Source of the DNA: Capsicum annuum
Lineage: Eukaryota > Streptophyta > Magnoliopsida > Solanales > Solanaceae
Direction: 5' to 3'
Assembly (NCBI RefSeq): GCF_002878395.1
Contig: NC_061118.1
Coordinates: 83,487,847 to 83,551,846 of the forward strand
Length of the DNA stretch: 64,000 nt
In this document: positions 33,207 through 40,745 of the stretch, one piece after another
How positions within the stretch are numbered: the stretch's first letter is position 1
Layout: each line of letters begins with the position of its first letter
Program-made: the position numbers and the translations under genes
Notes under the pieces: model-generated
What the model was told of the DNA's origin: nothing
The model's input: only the letters and a program-made list of their open reading frames with translations
Database searches by the model: none

Positions 33207-35264
33207 AATAAGCACTTAATATTCCAACTTATAGCAGAAAGTGAAATTGGGAGCTTCCAGTAACACAAAAATCTTTTAACCAAAGAGACAACCTTTTGAG
33301 GGGTTGTGTGCATATTAGAGGATTAAAATAACAAAAAGAAGTATCTTTGTAAATATTGAAGCAGAGAAAACTGATTGCTTGCACTAAGTTAAGATGATCT
33401 AAAGTTGAGTGCATATAGAAGCAAGGAGTACATTTTGGAGACGGAAAAAGTTATGTGACGTTAATATACGGTTAACGGAGGTTCCATTTTTGCACTTTCC
33501 TAATTAAAACTGAAGTATAGGAAAACAAACACACAAACCTTCTAAACTAGGTACCAAAATGCATACTTAGAAAGTAGGGCAAAAGAACCCACAAACATTA
33601 TAAACTATATAATAAACTGCATATTTCAGAAAAAAAAAAGATTCAGACAAATAAAGCATGATTGATATAAACTAGCTAACGAATATGCAGTGATGCCTTG
33701 TTTTGCAATATCCCCAATGGCATAAACTTTTCAGAAGATGAAAATCAAATAAAAAGGCGCCAAAGTTTGTTGGGGCTTAAAGTGCAAAGCAGAATTAGAG
33801 CATTGACTTTAGTGAAAAAGCACTAACGAAGAAAAAGTATATATCTAACACCCTCCCCAGACCCCACTTTTGGGATTGCAATGGGCATGTTGTTGTTACA
33901 TATGTAATGCAACTAAAAATCACTGCCCCACAAAAAATTATTTAAACAAAAGAATTGAATAACTATAATTAAGCAGAATATATTAAGTAATAATTATATA
34001 AATAAAGTTAAAAAACTATTTAAATTTCTTATTAAGATGAAAAGATGTAGTTTTATGTTTTTTGCACCTAGTTGTTTTATACAAAATTTAAATTTCTTAT
34101 TCCAAATAACTAAACACTTTTTTTCTACAATTGAAGTACCAGTTCACCAACAATATTTGTTTTATAGTATTATCCTCTTAAAGACATAGCCCGTGGATGA
34201 TAAGTCACAAGCCTTAACACCTCAGCACCAACACTAAAGGGCTATCTAAACAAAGTGAAGCACTCAACCTAGAATTAACTGAGCAACCCTTTTCACATGA
34301 TTTATAGGGAAAATGCTTTTTATTATCACTATTTTTTAATCTTATTTTTTGCTCGGAATAACAAGGTCAATTATGAAGGAGAGCCTTGGAATAGCTGGTA
34401 AAATTGTTGTCATGCGACCAGGAGGGTCATGGGTACAAACCGTGGAAATAGCATCTAGAAGAAATGCAAGGTTAGGTTGCATACAATAGACCCTTGTACT
34501 CCAGCCATTCCCCGGATCCCGCACATCGCGGGAGCTTTAGTGCACTGTGCTGAACTTTTTTAATAACAAGATCAAGAATGATCAAGAATGATGAAATCCA
34601 AAAGAGAAAGTTTGACTGTAAATTCATTTGTAATAGAAACAAGTTAGCATGAACCGTTTTGCTTCTTTAAATGAGCTCCATGGCCTAAAATGAGCCTTTT
34701 ATCAACAATAAAAAATGTTTCACTGGAGAAAACATTAAGACCCTCCAACTCAAAACAAATCCAGTAATCATATTGCTTCCAGAAAAAGCAATTTCCTGCA
34801 GTTAAAAAGAAACCTCACCTGAGAAAGGAAAGTGAAAATTCCTAATTAAAGAAGCACTATACAAAAAACAGTATACAAAAAACAGTATTCCAGCAAAATT
34901 TAAGGTAGAACACCAAATTGCAACAACAAAATTTAGAAAAAAAAAAGTGAAAAAGCATTTTCTCTATCCACACGCTATAGAAAATGAAATAAAAAATGTA
35001 GCTTGATTAAACCTCCCTTCACAACTCAAAGTTAGGAGAAAAATTAGTATTTGAAAACAAAAAATGAAAATGCTACCAATTCTAATATACATGAAGTCAA
35101 AATACACACCCGAAAAATGAAACAAAAAAAAAACAACTAAGAAGAAGCATTTAGCAAAATCATCATGAAAATAGAGCATTTATTAAGAAAATGGGAGTTG
35201 TAACCTTTCCGGCGACGGAGAATGTTTCCATATCAACAGAAACGGAGTCGCTCGAGTCCCCCAT
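17349..35264 (-). CDS. NDL: NDL/NDRG-family protein (N-myc downregulated-like), 11 coding exons
   Basis: Coding exons read on the minus strand: 35264-35205, 32894-32795, 32095-31998, 31886-31798, 19151-19091, 18995-18909, 18782-18705, 18618-18562, 18427-18372, 17785-17650, 17570-17349. Phases join without a stop, all introns are GT..AG, and the product is 347 residues, the usual plant NDL length. Landmarks in order: acidic N-terminus [132 protein letters not shown]; Ser/Pro-rich tail [14 protein letters not shown] with [12 protein letters not shown]. In the family this is an alpha/beta-hydrolase fold without a working triad; the nucleophile-elbow position here reads GVTAGA, not GxSxG. Arabidopsis NDL proteins are known to bind the G-protein beta-gamma dimer and affect auxin transport; that role here is inferred. 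Which NDL paralogue this is cannot be told from one window. Intron 4 is 12.6 kb of transposons. Confidence 0.93.
19504..20130 (+). pseudogene. Ty3-like gag fragment, copy 1 (broken)
   Basis: The frame starting [20 protein letters not shown] is followed by traces of the retrotransposon gag domain: [25 protein letters not shown] and [20 protein letters not shown]. Family gags read similarly with WEEF...RFG and a following E(Y/F)Q. Stops and frameshifts occur (for example after LGEAQ). Confidence 0.7.
20300..20930 (+). pseudogene. Ty3-like gag fragment, copy 2 (broken)
   Basis: A second copy of the same gag traces: [19 protein letters not shown], then [24 protein letters not shown] and [20 protein letters not shown]. 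It parallels copy 1 over its whole length and is also disrupted. Confidence 0.7.
21458..21743 (+). repeat. 5' LTR of Copia 2
   Basis: 286 bp, TG...CA ends. Contains agctatatatacatactgac, a TATA-like promoter region. Compared with the 3' LTR it lacks about 15 bp (agagctaactaactt). Confidence 0.92.
21876..23084 (+). pseudogene. Copia 2 gag with zinc knuckle (broken)
   Basis: The reading continues through stops: [20 protein letters not shown] and [20 protein letters not shown] (21876-22133), then [20 protein letters not shown] and [20 protein letters not shown] (22146-22358), then [20 protein letters not shown] (22404-22604). The nucleocapsid in 22677-23084 has an intact CCHC knuckle, [14 protein letters not shown]. 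Single stops separate the first blocks. Confidence 0.88.
23110..24230 (+). pseudogene. Copia 2 protease and integrase (broken by stops and a SINE-like insertion)
   Basis: The protease shows [12 protein letters not shown] (Asp-Thr-Gly intact) in 23110-23457. The integrase zinc-binding region follows near 23590-23740 ([11 protein letters not shown], then CVVCPCAKQ). The core reads [11 protein letters not shown], then [12 protein letters not shown] and QNGVAERKH, so D, D and E are present. The core is split by a 78-bp insertion (23926-24003). A stop interrupts the segment after VDDYSKMT. Confidence 0.87.
23926..24003 (-). mobile_element. SINE/RTE-type (TTG)n-tailed fragment inside Copia 2 integrase
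   Basis: On the minus strand it reads ctacccttcccagaccccac, then tgggaatacactgggt and (TTG)n, the conserved 3' end shared by Solanaceae TS-type SINEs and RTE LINEs. It is flanked by a perfect 21-bp target duplication (23905-23925 and 24004-24024, core ctgtctcaattcattcaa). Only the last 78 bp were inserted. Confidence 0.85.
24623..24840 (-). repeat. 3' LTR of Copia 3
   Basis: 218 bp; starts taaagtaattta and ends atctctaata on the plus strand. Differs from the 5' LTR by small indels, for example near ggatggatccataaggaaga. Confidence 0.92.
25024..25708 (-). pseudogene. Copia 3 RNase H region
   Basis: The frame 25485-25024 contains [37 protein letters not shown] and [10 protein letters not shown], the Copia RNase H motifs. 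In the usual EAEY position it reads KVEHTA, so an acidic residue of the active site is changed. It is separated from the RT frame by stops and a frameshift. The frame ends early, and the last part of RNase H is disordered. Confidence 0.87.
25709..27490 (-). CDS. Copia 3 integrase core plus reverse transcriptase, 593-codon open frame
   Basis: This is the longest open frame in the window. Residues 1-110 hold part of the integrase core ([34 protein letters not shown] where family members have VAERK). Residues 110-220 hold the C-terminal integrase part with [14 protein letters not shown] and KCYDPV. A Ser/Pro/Thr-rich linker follows (about 220-370). The RT starts near residue 380 ([20 protein letters not shown]) with [42 protein letters not shown] and [14 protein letters not shown] (YVDD intact). 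The frame stops just after the RT palm. The first integrase Asp lies upstream of it in another frame, so the polyprotein as a whole is broken. Confidence 0.9.
   Translation of the reverse strand: MDHYTKYIWLFPLKRKSDVSIVFRKFKQVVEKLFQKSIICFYSDNDGEFLHLRSFFEENGISHFLTLPYTPEHNATAKRRYRHVVERGITLLHSANLPLKFWSYAFTTAAYLINRLPTQTLNGDSPYFRLYGTPANYNKFWVFGCLCYPWLHPYNQNKLQSRSTPCLFLGYSQNQSAYKCYDPVKSRLYLSRHVDFVEHSFPYMSLELTESRPQNDTIDSWVPNHFVIPLTRDQLSFITSTTPTLGPSSSSGAPVPGNASLSNETANSSNIHQSGMSSSPSSSYVSSTSLPSSDPSLPNNANVLNHNLIIQPSHPMTTRSKNNIHKPVQKLWLSVTAHDAINVNVSPDSLLTKHSPATKTSTKIIQPSPLPKPREPHTARQALKDPNWCAAMSAEVSALQSQGTWSLVPSVPHTKPMGYKWVFRVKYNSDGSIGRYKARLVAKGYFQRLGVDYFETYSPVAKHTIVRVVLSLAVSKDWPLRQLDINNAFLHGHLYEEVYMSQPPGFVNEKFPNHICRLHKAIYGLKQAPRAWYDELKAYLVSLGFHHSQCDHCLFIYAKLGVIIYLFVYVDDLIIAGNQSHHVEEFIKRLGTQ
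27491..28154 (-). pseudogene. Copia 3 protease / pre-integrase region (broken)
   Basis: The frame 28061-27825 ([36 protein letters not shown]) matches the end of the Copia protease domain. Further on are traces of the zinc-binding integrase region near 27760-27640 ([14 protein letters not shown] followed by CNFCKCNNM). The reading frame is interrupted between 27825 and 27490. Confidence 0.78.
28154..29243 (-). pseudogene. Copia 3 gag (frameshifted)
   Basis: The gag domain in 29243-28647 contains [37 protein letters not shown] and [20 protein letters not shown]. After a frameshift it continues at about 28537-28154 with [12 protein letters not shown] and an Asn/Ser-rich stretch. A zinc knuckle in a neighbouring frame near 28325-28285 reads [14 protein letters not shown], with the second Cys changed to Tyr (codon TAC). 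Confidence 0.85.
29260..29463 (-). repeat. 5' LTR of Copia 3
   Basis: 204 bp; adjoins the primer-binding site at 29259-29248 and the target duplication at 29464-29468. Confidence 0.92.
29466..30600 (+). pseudogene. Copia 2 reverse transcriptase (broken, YVDG)
   Basis: After the nested Copia 3 the frame 29466-29825 gives the integrase-RT linker ([12 protein letters not shown]). RT traces then follow across frames: [69 protein letters not shown] and a stop. At 30284-30595 the frame reads [15 protein letters not shown]: the second catalytic Asp of YVDD is Gly. It then reads [20 protein letters not shown]. Confidence 0.9.
30653..31276 (+). pseudogene. Copia 2 RNase H, 207-codon open frame
   Basis: The frame contains [79 protein letters not shown] and [13 protein letters not shown]. 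The acidic RNase H positions (the Asp of CDADW, the Glu of AEAEY, the Asp of TDSKSA and the last Asp of EIDCH) are present. The frame ends before the usual ADxxTKxL end, whose remnants continue out of frame ([12 protein letters not shown] near 31270). Confidence 0.87.
31362..31658 (+). repeat. 3' LTR of Copia 2
   Basis: 297 bp, TGTTGAAAG...aagttCA, directly after the polypurine tract at 31350-31361 and followed by the target duplication caacc. Confidence 0.92.
32192..32563 (+). mobile_element. 5'-truncated RTE LINE or related SINE in NDL intron 2
   Basis: It begins ggaaggtgtagaggacgcga and ends cagaccccactttgtgggaa, then (TTG)n, the 3' end typical of Solanaceae RTE LINEs and their TS SINE partners. 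It is flanked by an 18-bp target duplication, tagacaatgatccaaata (32174-32191 and 32564-32581). No open frame survives. Confidence 0.8.
33150..33204. repeat. (TA)n-(GA)n microsatellite in NDL intron 1
   Basis: A run of about 30 bp of ta/tg dinucleotides is followed by about 20 bp of (ga)n. Confidence 0.9.
33847..33898 (+). mobile_element. RTE/SINE 3' tail fragment with TTG end
   Basis: The stretch ctccccagaccccactttt, gggattgcaatgggcat and gttgttgtta is the same 3' tail as at 32519-32563. Only about 50 bp is present and no clear target duplication was seen. Confidence 0.6.
34371..34561 (+). mobile_element. Full-length Au SINE in NDL intron 1
   Basis: The 5' tRNA-derived head has an A-box-like ccttggaatagctggtaaa and a B-box-like gggtacaaaccgtgg. 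The body reads aaatgcaaggttaggttgca, tacaatagacccttgt, cggatcccgcacatcgcggg and gctttagtgcactgtgctga, then a T-rich end. This is the Au SINE family order. A 14-bp target duplication with one mismatch (aataacaag[g/a]tcaa) flanks it at 34357-34370 and 34562-34575. Confidence 0.88.
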
Positions 35265-35351
35265 TGCTCCCCCTTTCTCTTTCTTTCTTTCTCTCTCTAA
35301 AAGTCTCACTTTGTTGCTGAAGCATTGGATTTAGGATCACTTGCTTATATA
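35265..35351 (-). promoter_or_regulatory. NDL core promoter and 5' leader
   Basis: A TATA-box match TATATAAG lies on the minus strand at 35351-35344, about 80 bp upstream of the ATG. Transcription would therefore start near 35315, giving a leader of about 50 nt. The leader is GA-rich (a run of aga/gaaa units followed by gggggagc) and ends at the ATG. A CT/GA-rich leader is common in plant housekeeping genes. The start site is inferred. Confidence 0.6.
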
Positions 35352-37324
35352 CCAATCTTTCTTCCTCTCCAAAAAAATATGGTTTTTTTATATATTCATA
35401 ATTAACATAACTAATATTTTTTTTCGTTAATTTTTAAATTTTTAGCAATTATTTTAATGATAAAATATTTTTCATTGAGAAAATTAATTCAATTATGATA
35501 GACAACTAGGTAAATCCTGATATAAAAGGACAAAAAGTTAAAGGACTCTTGCATCAAAATCTTATTAATAATTTAATTATTAGTCAATTGAAGTCATCAA
35601 TATTTTTGTTAAAGAAAAAATAGGTACTTTTTCCTTTTTACCCATTATTGAATCCAGGTTTTCCTAAAATAAAAAAGATTTTTATATAAGAATCTTAATG
35701 AACCATTTATTTTAGAAATTTTTAATTAATAATTACTAGTTTCTCTAATATCAAATATTAGACTTCACGAATGTATTTTCCATTTTTATTGATAAAATAA
35801 ATGTGGTTAATAGTTTTACCAAAAAAAAAAATTAGTTGTTGAGTCCTTTCCTATTTGAACTAACATTAAGTCCTAATATTTAGTATTTTTAAATGTAATT
35901 GGTCTAAATTATGACATTTAGCACTTCTAAATTAATTTAAAATTTATCTTATTTAAAAATAAAATTTTTAATTCTATTTAAGCAATATTTTAAATCAAAT
36001 TAATAAGAAACAAAACGCCATCATGTACTTTTATTTTTTCTTGTAATATTTTGATTTTGATTCAAGTGTTCTTCTTGCCTTAGTTATTATCATTCTTTGT
36101 TTTATCTTTATTTCTTTTTATGAATAACTTTAGAAATTGTTATTAATTATACGTAATTAATAATTGATCTCAATGAATTCTCTCATCTTGATAATTTTTC
36201 GTGTTTTTCTTTCAATTGGAAATTTTGTTGTAAAATTGAACGAAAGCATATTGCCACTGAATGAAAACAATCCAAAAAAAATATAAGGTTCATCTCTTTT
36301 TTTTTTTTTTCATTTTTTGTGTAATTGTGAGTTGATTTTAATTGTGTTATTTAATTATATTCTGAAATATCTTTAATGTTGTAGTTGGGTCTTTCATTAA
36401 ACTTATTTGTTTAATTTAAATATAAGATTGTAGTAAAGTGTCGAATCTGAATATGGAGAGTTTTATTTTGAAAAGGAACCTATAGATTTAGAAATCCACT
36501 TTTTCAATTTTGGGCTCACTAATTACGTTAGAAGTTGGATCAAGTACATTACTTATTGTAAATAAAGTTTAATCTATCCTTCTATCTATGTTATTAATAA
36601 AGCATGAATAATAGTCCTTAGTTAGAAAACTATATAAATGGGTAAAATTAATTTTAAATCTTCTTATTTGTTCTTGACATCTCATATACAAAGGTGGTTA
36701 TGAACTTTGATGGATAGACAAAACTCTGGATAAAAGCTTGTTGGAACATGTATTCTAGAGCAAGTGAGGAGTCTTGTTGCAACTGCTCATAATTGCATAC
36801 TCTTACGGGCGAAATTTTGCATGTAATATTGAAAATTGTTTAGAACGTATGCATTAAATTTTACATATAATTATTGAGTTATGCAATCACTTATTCTGGA
36901 TGTGGAACAAGCTGCAAATTTGCTCTTAGTATTAGTTCAATATCTTGTGTTTGAGAGTTGAATGCACTTATTCAATTTTTATTTTTGGACTGAATCTTTA
37001 TTTGATATTAATGTAAATAATTTATTGGTGTTGAAAATATTTGTAAGTAAACTACATTTAAATAATGGAAAACGTAATTGACATTATAGCCATCATGTGC
37101 TAACTTAATTGTGTAATAGACGAGTGGGAAAACACAAATAAAAAAAAAATTACAAATATTTGATATGAATACTTTATTACGTGGGTCATATGTTCAAATG
37201 AAATATATTGTAGTTTGAGTTTTTAGATGAATTTTTCTTACATGTTTAAGAAGATAATGCATTCCACTGACATGTTTGTATCTTAATATAACAAGCTATC
37301 TGTATTTACAATAATATATACCTA
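35352..37324. other. Gene-free AT-rich upstream region of NDL
   Basis: Very AT-rich with long A/T runs. No supported gene or recognised element. The first few hundred bases would contain the distal NDL promoter. Confidence 0.5.
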
Positions 37325-37428
37325 ATTCAACTTGCTTTATTTTACACTTCATTAAAGGTTTCGCAATAGATAAAATCATTTAATTTTAAATAATCAAACG
37401 TTATATGTATGAGACACATGCAATTAAA
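37325..37428 (+). mobile_element. Helitron-like 3' end fragment, copy G (opposite orientation)
   Basis: It reads cttcattaaaggtttcgcaa, tagataaaatcatttaattt and taaataatcaaacgtta, then a decayed hairpin (atgtatgagacacat) and gcaattaaacTAAT. Reverse-complemented it matches copies B and C at 3326-3390 and 5985-6050. Confidence 0.45.
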
Positions 37429-37971
37429 CTAATATTATTATAATAATATAAATAACTCTTTTCCTCTTCCTTTTTTTCAAAATACTTTCTATTTCTAAAT
37501 AAATAATATTTTAATTTTTAAACTTTATTTCTAAATAAGTGATAATTTAAATAATTAAGAAGATATTAATGATTAGTGACTGAGCCAAAATGTTTATAAA
37601 GAAATATCAAAATATAAAGAAGTAAATTCACGAAAAATCTTAGGGATGTCATTGTTAGATGTAAATGCATAAAAAAATATTTTTACCTGATTAGATAATG
37701 TAATTTTTTAATGAAAAATGTAAGTTGATGCGCTTCAAATTACACAAGGCACTGCTACTATGACCAGTATTCTTCCAATTTATCCCTTTAAAATAAATAA
37801 ATTTTACACAATCAAGAAATTACTAAAGAATTATATGTTTTTCAAGATATTTATGAAGATTAAGTTAATTAATTTTTTTTTTTTTAGGATTTGCTAGTTT
37901 CAAAAGGGGTGCGTGTGTTCAAGGTAAAAATACCACTTAATTAATAAAGAGAGTATAGTTTTTTGTGTATA

Positions 37972-38041
37972 TTCCTTTTGTTTTATTTTACTTGATCATT
38001 TTGAAGAGCGTATGGGGTCAAGTGAAATGAAACGGAAGGAG
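37972..38041. mobile_element. Short Stowaway-like MITE
   Basis: The left arm tccttttgttttattttact is an imperfect inverted repeat of the right arm agtgaaatgaaacggaagga, about 70 bp in all. The right end fits the CTCC(C)TCCGTTTCA Stowaway terminus. Confidence 0.5.
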
Positions 38042-38429
38042 ACATACCTATTATAACTCCTTTTTCTTCTTCTTTTTTTCAAAAAATATATTTTTTGTAT
38101 ATATCTATTATAACTAGACGAGGCAAGTTCATGCAAGCACGAGTCCATGCAAAAAATAATTTATTTAATAATTAAATAATTTTATTAAATAAAAATAATT
38201 ACAATTCGATTAGCTTTAATTAATAGCATTCATTATAGTCTTATATCTCGTTTAATTTGGTAGTTTAAAAGGATGAGCGGTAGTTTAATTTGTGACCATC
38301 CTATTTTTCGCACTTGGATTAAGTTCAAATTCCATTTGAAATATGAGTAAAATCAATTTCTCTTATCTTCCCCCCTCTCTCTCCTCACATGACCAAAAAA
38401 TAAAGAGAAGTACAATATTTCACATATGA

Positions 38430-38442
38430 CTCCCTCCGTTTC
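38430..38442 (+). repeat. Stowaway terminal inverted repeat (single end)
   Basis: ctccctccgtttc is a canonical Stowaway terminus. I did not identify its partner with confidence. Confidence 0.4.
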
Positions 38443-38635
38443 GAACTTGTTTGAATATCGAATTTCAAACTTTACCAAATAAATTAGGATAGATGGATGA
38501 CATTTTTTTGGTTCAATCTAAATCTTCATTTTTCTCTCATTTTTGTCAGTTAATTTCCTCCTTGCTTATTTTTATTATTTTTTTATTATCATAATTTGAT
38601 ATCCTGAATTATTTGATATAGTCTCTTGTCTTCTA

Positions 38636-38876
38636 CTCTCTCTATCCCTATTTATGTGACACACAGTTAAAGTTTTGAAAGTTTATCAAGCTTTTTTTTT
38701 ATCAAAATTTTTTATATGCCTTTTAAATATTTTAAGTTGTTAATAATTATGATTTATAACATTTCTTACTTAGTTTTCAAATATATAGATTTTATTTTTA
38801 AGAAAATATATATCAAAAGTTCCCATGTTCAAATTTACAATCTCAAAATTCTAACTGCGCCACATGAATAGATCCA
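38636..38876. mobile_element. Stowaway-like MITE, about 240 bp
   Basis: The left end ctctctatccctatttatgt (then gacac) and the right end gcgccacatgaatagatcca are inverted repeats of each other and match the common form CTCCCTCCGTCCCAATTTATGTG with mutations. No coding capacity. Confidence 0.55.
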
Positions 38877-40083
38877 TAAGAAATATATTATGTGCCTAAT
38901 CATTTTATTTTTATCATTAATCATTGAGCTACAAAAATGCTAGATTTTAAACTAATTTATTATTTTATTTTTAAAATATTATATTTTCTAATTAAATTGA
39001 TTAGATTAAAATAAAAATTAATTAACTAAAATATCCTCATGTTTTAGTATAATGTCAAGAAGCACTCATGTTATAATGAGTTACTTTTCTGGTTCTTCTA
39101 CAACAGTAGAAACTCCTTTTCCTTTTTTTTCAACAGATAATTAATTATTAAATGATAGTTCCTTAATTTTTTTATTTTCGAGAGATCATTTTCAATCACT
39201 GAGTTGACTCAGAAAGCTCAACCGAGTCATCGATGGCCTTCTTTTTTATATTTTTGGAACTCACGAGTGCTCCGTACTGATGCATTAACAAGAGTGCATG
39301 ATTAAATGTCAATCATGGTTAGAGACCGACAAAATTCGATTTAAATAGCTCGCCCCCTCCCTCCTTTGCTGTCTAGCTGTCAGTATCATTTGAAATTGGG
39401 TGCCTGATATTTGATACTACTACACTACTGCTTTTAAGAAAATTATGTTTTCCCCTTTTCAATATTAGTTGAGATGGAAAGATGTAACAACCATTTAAGG
39501 TGGAATAACGAAAATACACTTCACTGTTTAATATTAAATGAATGATTTATGACATGTAGCCTGTTTGACTAAATTTTGAAAGGTCAAAAAATTTTTTAAA
39601 AAAAACAAAAACAAAGAATGAGGCTTTTTGATTATGTTTTTGGAGAAAAATAAATGTTTTTGAGAATAGCAAAAATTATTTTTTAGAAAAGAAATTAATT
39701 AAGAAAATTGAGAAAAATACACTTAAAAGTATTTTAACAAGGTTGGACATACATTCGTAATTGGTCAAAAATATTATTTAAATCTATCAGCAAACACAAA
39801 ACAAAAATTGATAAACTATTTTAGAAATTTGATCAAACAAATCAATAGTTTGTTGCAGTAGAAATAATATTTTTTTCTTCATCAATTATTATTCGATACG
39901 TGTTTCATAAATATTTTTCATTAACAATAGATAATTCATTGTGGTTTGACTTTAACTTGTGATTTCTGGGGTACTTTTTGTCATAAATATCTTACTTCTT
40001 GTCAAAATTAATTAAATATTGAAGGATTTTTTGGATCCTTTGGTTCGTGAATAATAATTCCAGAATAACAAAAAATGAGGTTA
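38877..40083. other. Gene-free interval
   Basis: AT-rich. At about 39180-39430 there is a less AT-rich stretch with ttgactca-type motifs and a CT-rich run (cgccccctccctcctttgct) after atttaaatag. No coding sequence follows in either direction. Confidence 0.45.
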
Positions 40084-40745
40084 TGTTATAAAATAATATA
40101 GGAAGAATAGGAAGAGTAAGGGAAAGGAGAGAGAAAACTTATTGTTTTATAAAGATTGTATTGAGGGATGAATTATAGGGGAAGTAACTTGGCTACAAAG
40201 TTTAAGTTCATAACTTTTCTCATATATTTATAACAGTACTACTTGAATGCATATTTAATAAATAATGTATCTCGTTAAAATCTTATTAAAAATACTTACC
40301 AGGAGATAATCCAGTGACGAGAAAAGAATACATTTTTCTAATAATATGCATTTTGATTGGCTCATTAAAAATCTTACAAGAAAAGTTCATTGGACAAATT
40401 TTAAAAGGAAAAAAGAGTACCGCGTGTGTTAAATTCCCCTAATGAGTACATCAGCAAAAAAATTTGAATTTACGCATTTCAATTTTATGCATCATCTTCT
40501 CAAAAGTTATAATTGGGAAAGACTTTGTGAAAAAATCAGTTATAATGTCACTCTAGCAAATCTTTTGCACGTTGATATCATCATTCTTTGAGAACTCATG
40601 TGTGTAGAAAAGCTTTGGTGCAATGGGCTTTATTGTATCTCCTTTTATGAAAATTCCTTCAGTCACACATTCTCGACTTGCTTCATAAATAGTTATTATC
40701 TCAACATGATTTTGAATGTCATGTAAAACAACATGATATAACAAT
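40084..40745 (-). pseudogene. Copia remnant: end of RNase H and adjoining LTR-like sequence
   Basis: The minus-strand frame at 40744-40553 reads IYEASRECVTEGIFIKGDTI, PKLFYTHEFSKNDDINVQKI, then a stop. It continues as SDIITDFFTKSFP and TFEKMMHKIEMRK to about 40460. This is the C-terminal end of a Copia polyprotein (family order: KGD, PKFFYTHE, DLFTKSLP). The sequence down to about 40084 resembles the following LTR. It is unrelated to Copia 1-3 by this motif set. Confidence 0.75.

Larger units (their letters stand above)
31798..35264 (-). other. NDL: NDL coding exons 1-4 with introns 1-3
   Basis: Exon 1 (35264-35205, 20 codons, phase 0) starts at the ATG downstream of a GA-rich leader and ends with AAG before gttaca. 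Exon 2 (32894-32795, 100 bp, after cctcag) begins EHLVKTGRG and ends in AAT T before gtaagt. Exon 3 (32095-31998, 98 bp, after aacag) completes the split Tyr and encodes [14 protein letters not shown] through PPGHE. Exon 4 (31886-31798, 89 bp, after ttgcag) encodes [20 protein letters not shown] and ends in a split Arg. Intron 1 (2310 bp) holds an Au SINE, a (TA)n/(GA)n microsatellite and an RTE-like tail. Intron 2 (699 bp) holds a 372-bp RTE-like insertion. Intron 3 (111 bp) is clean. Confidence 0.92.
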
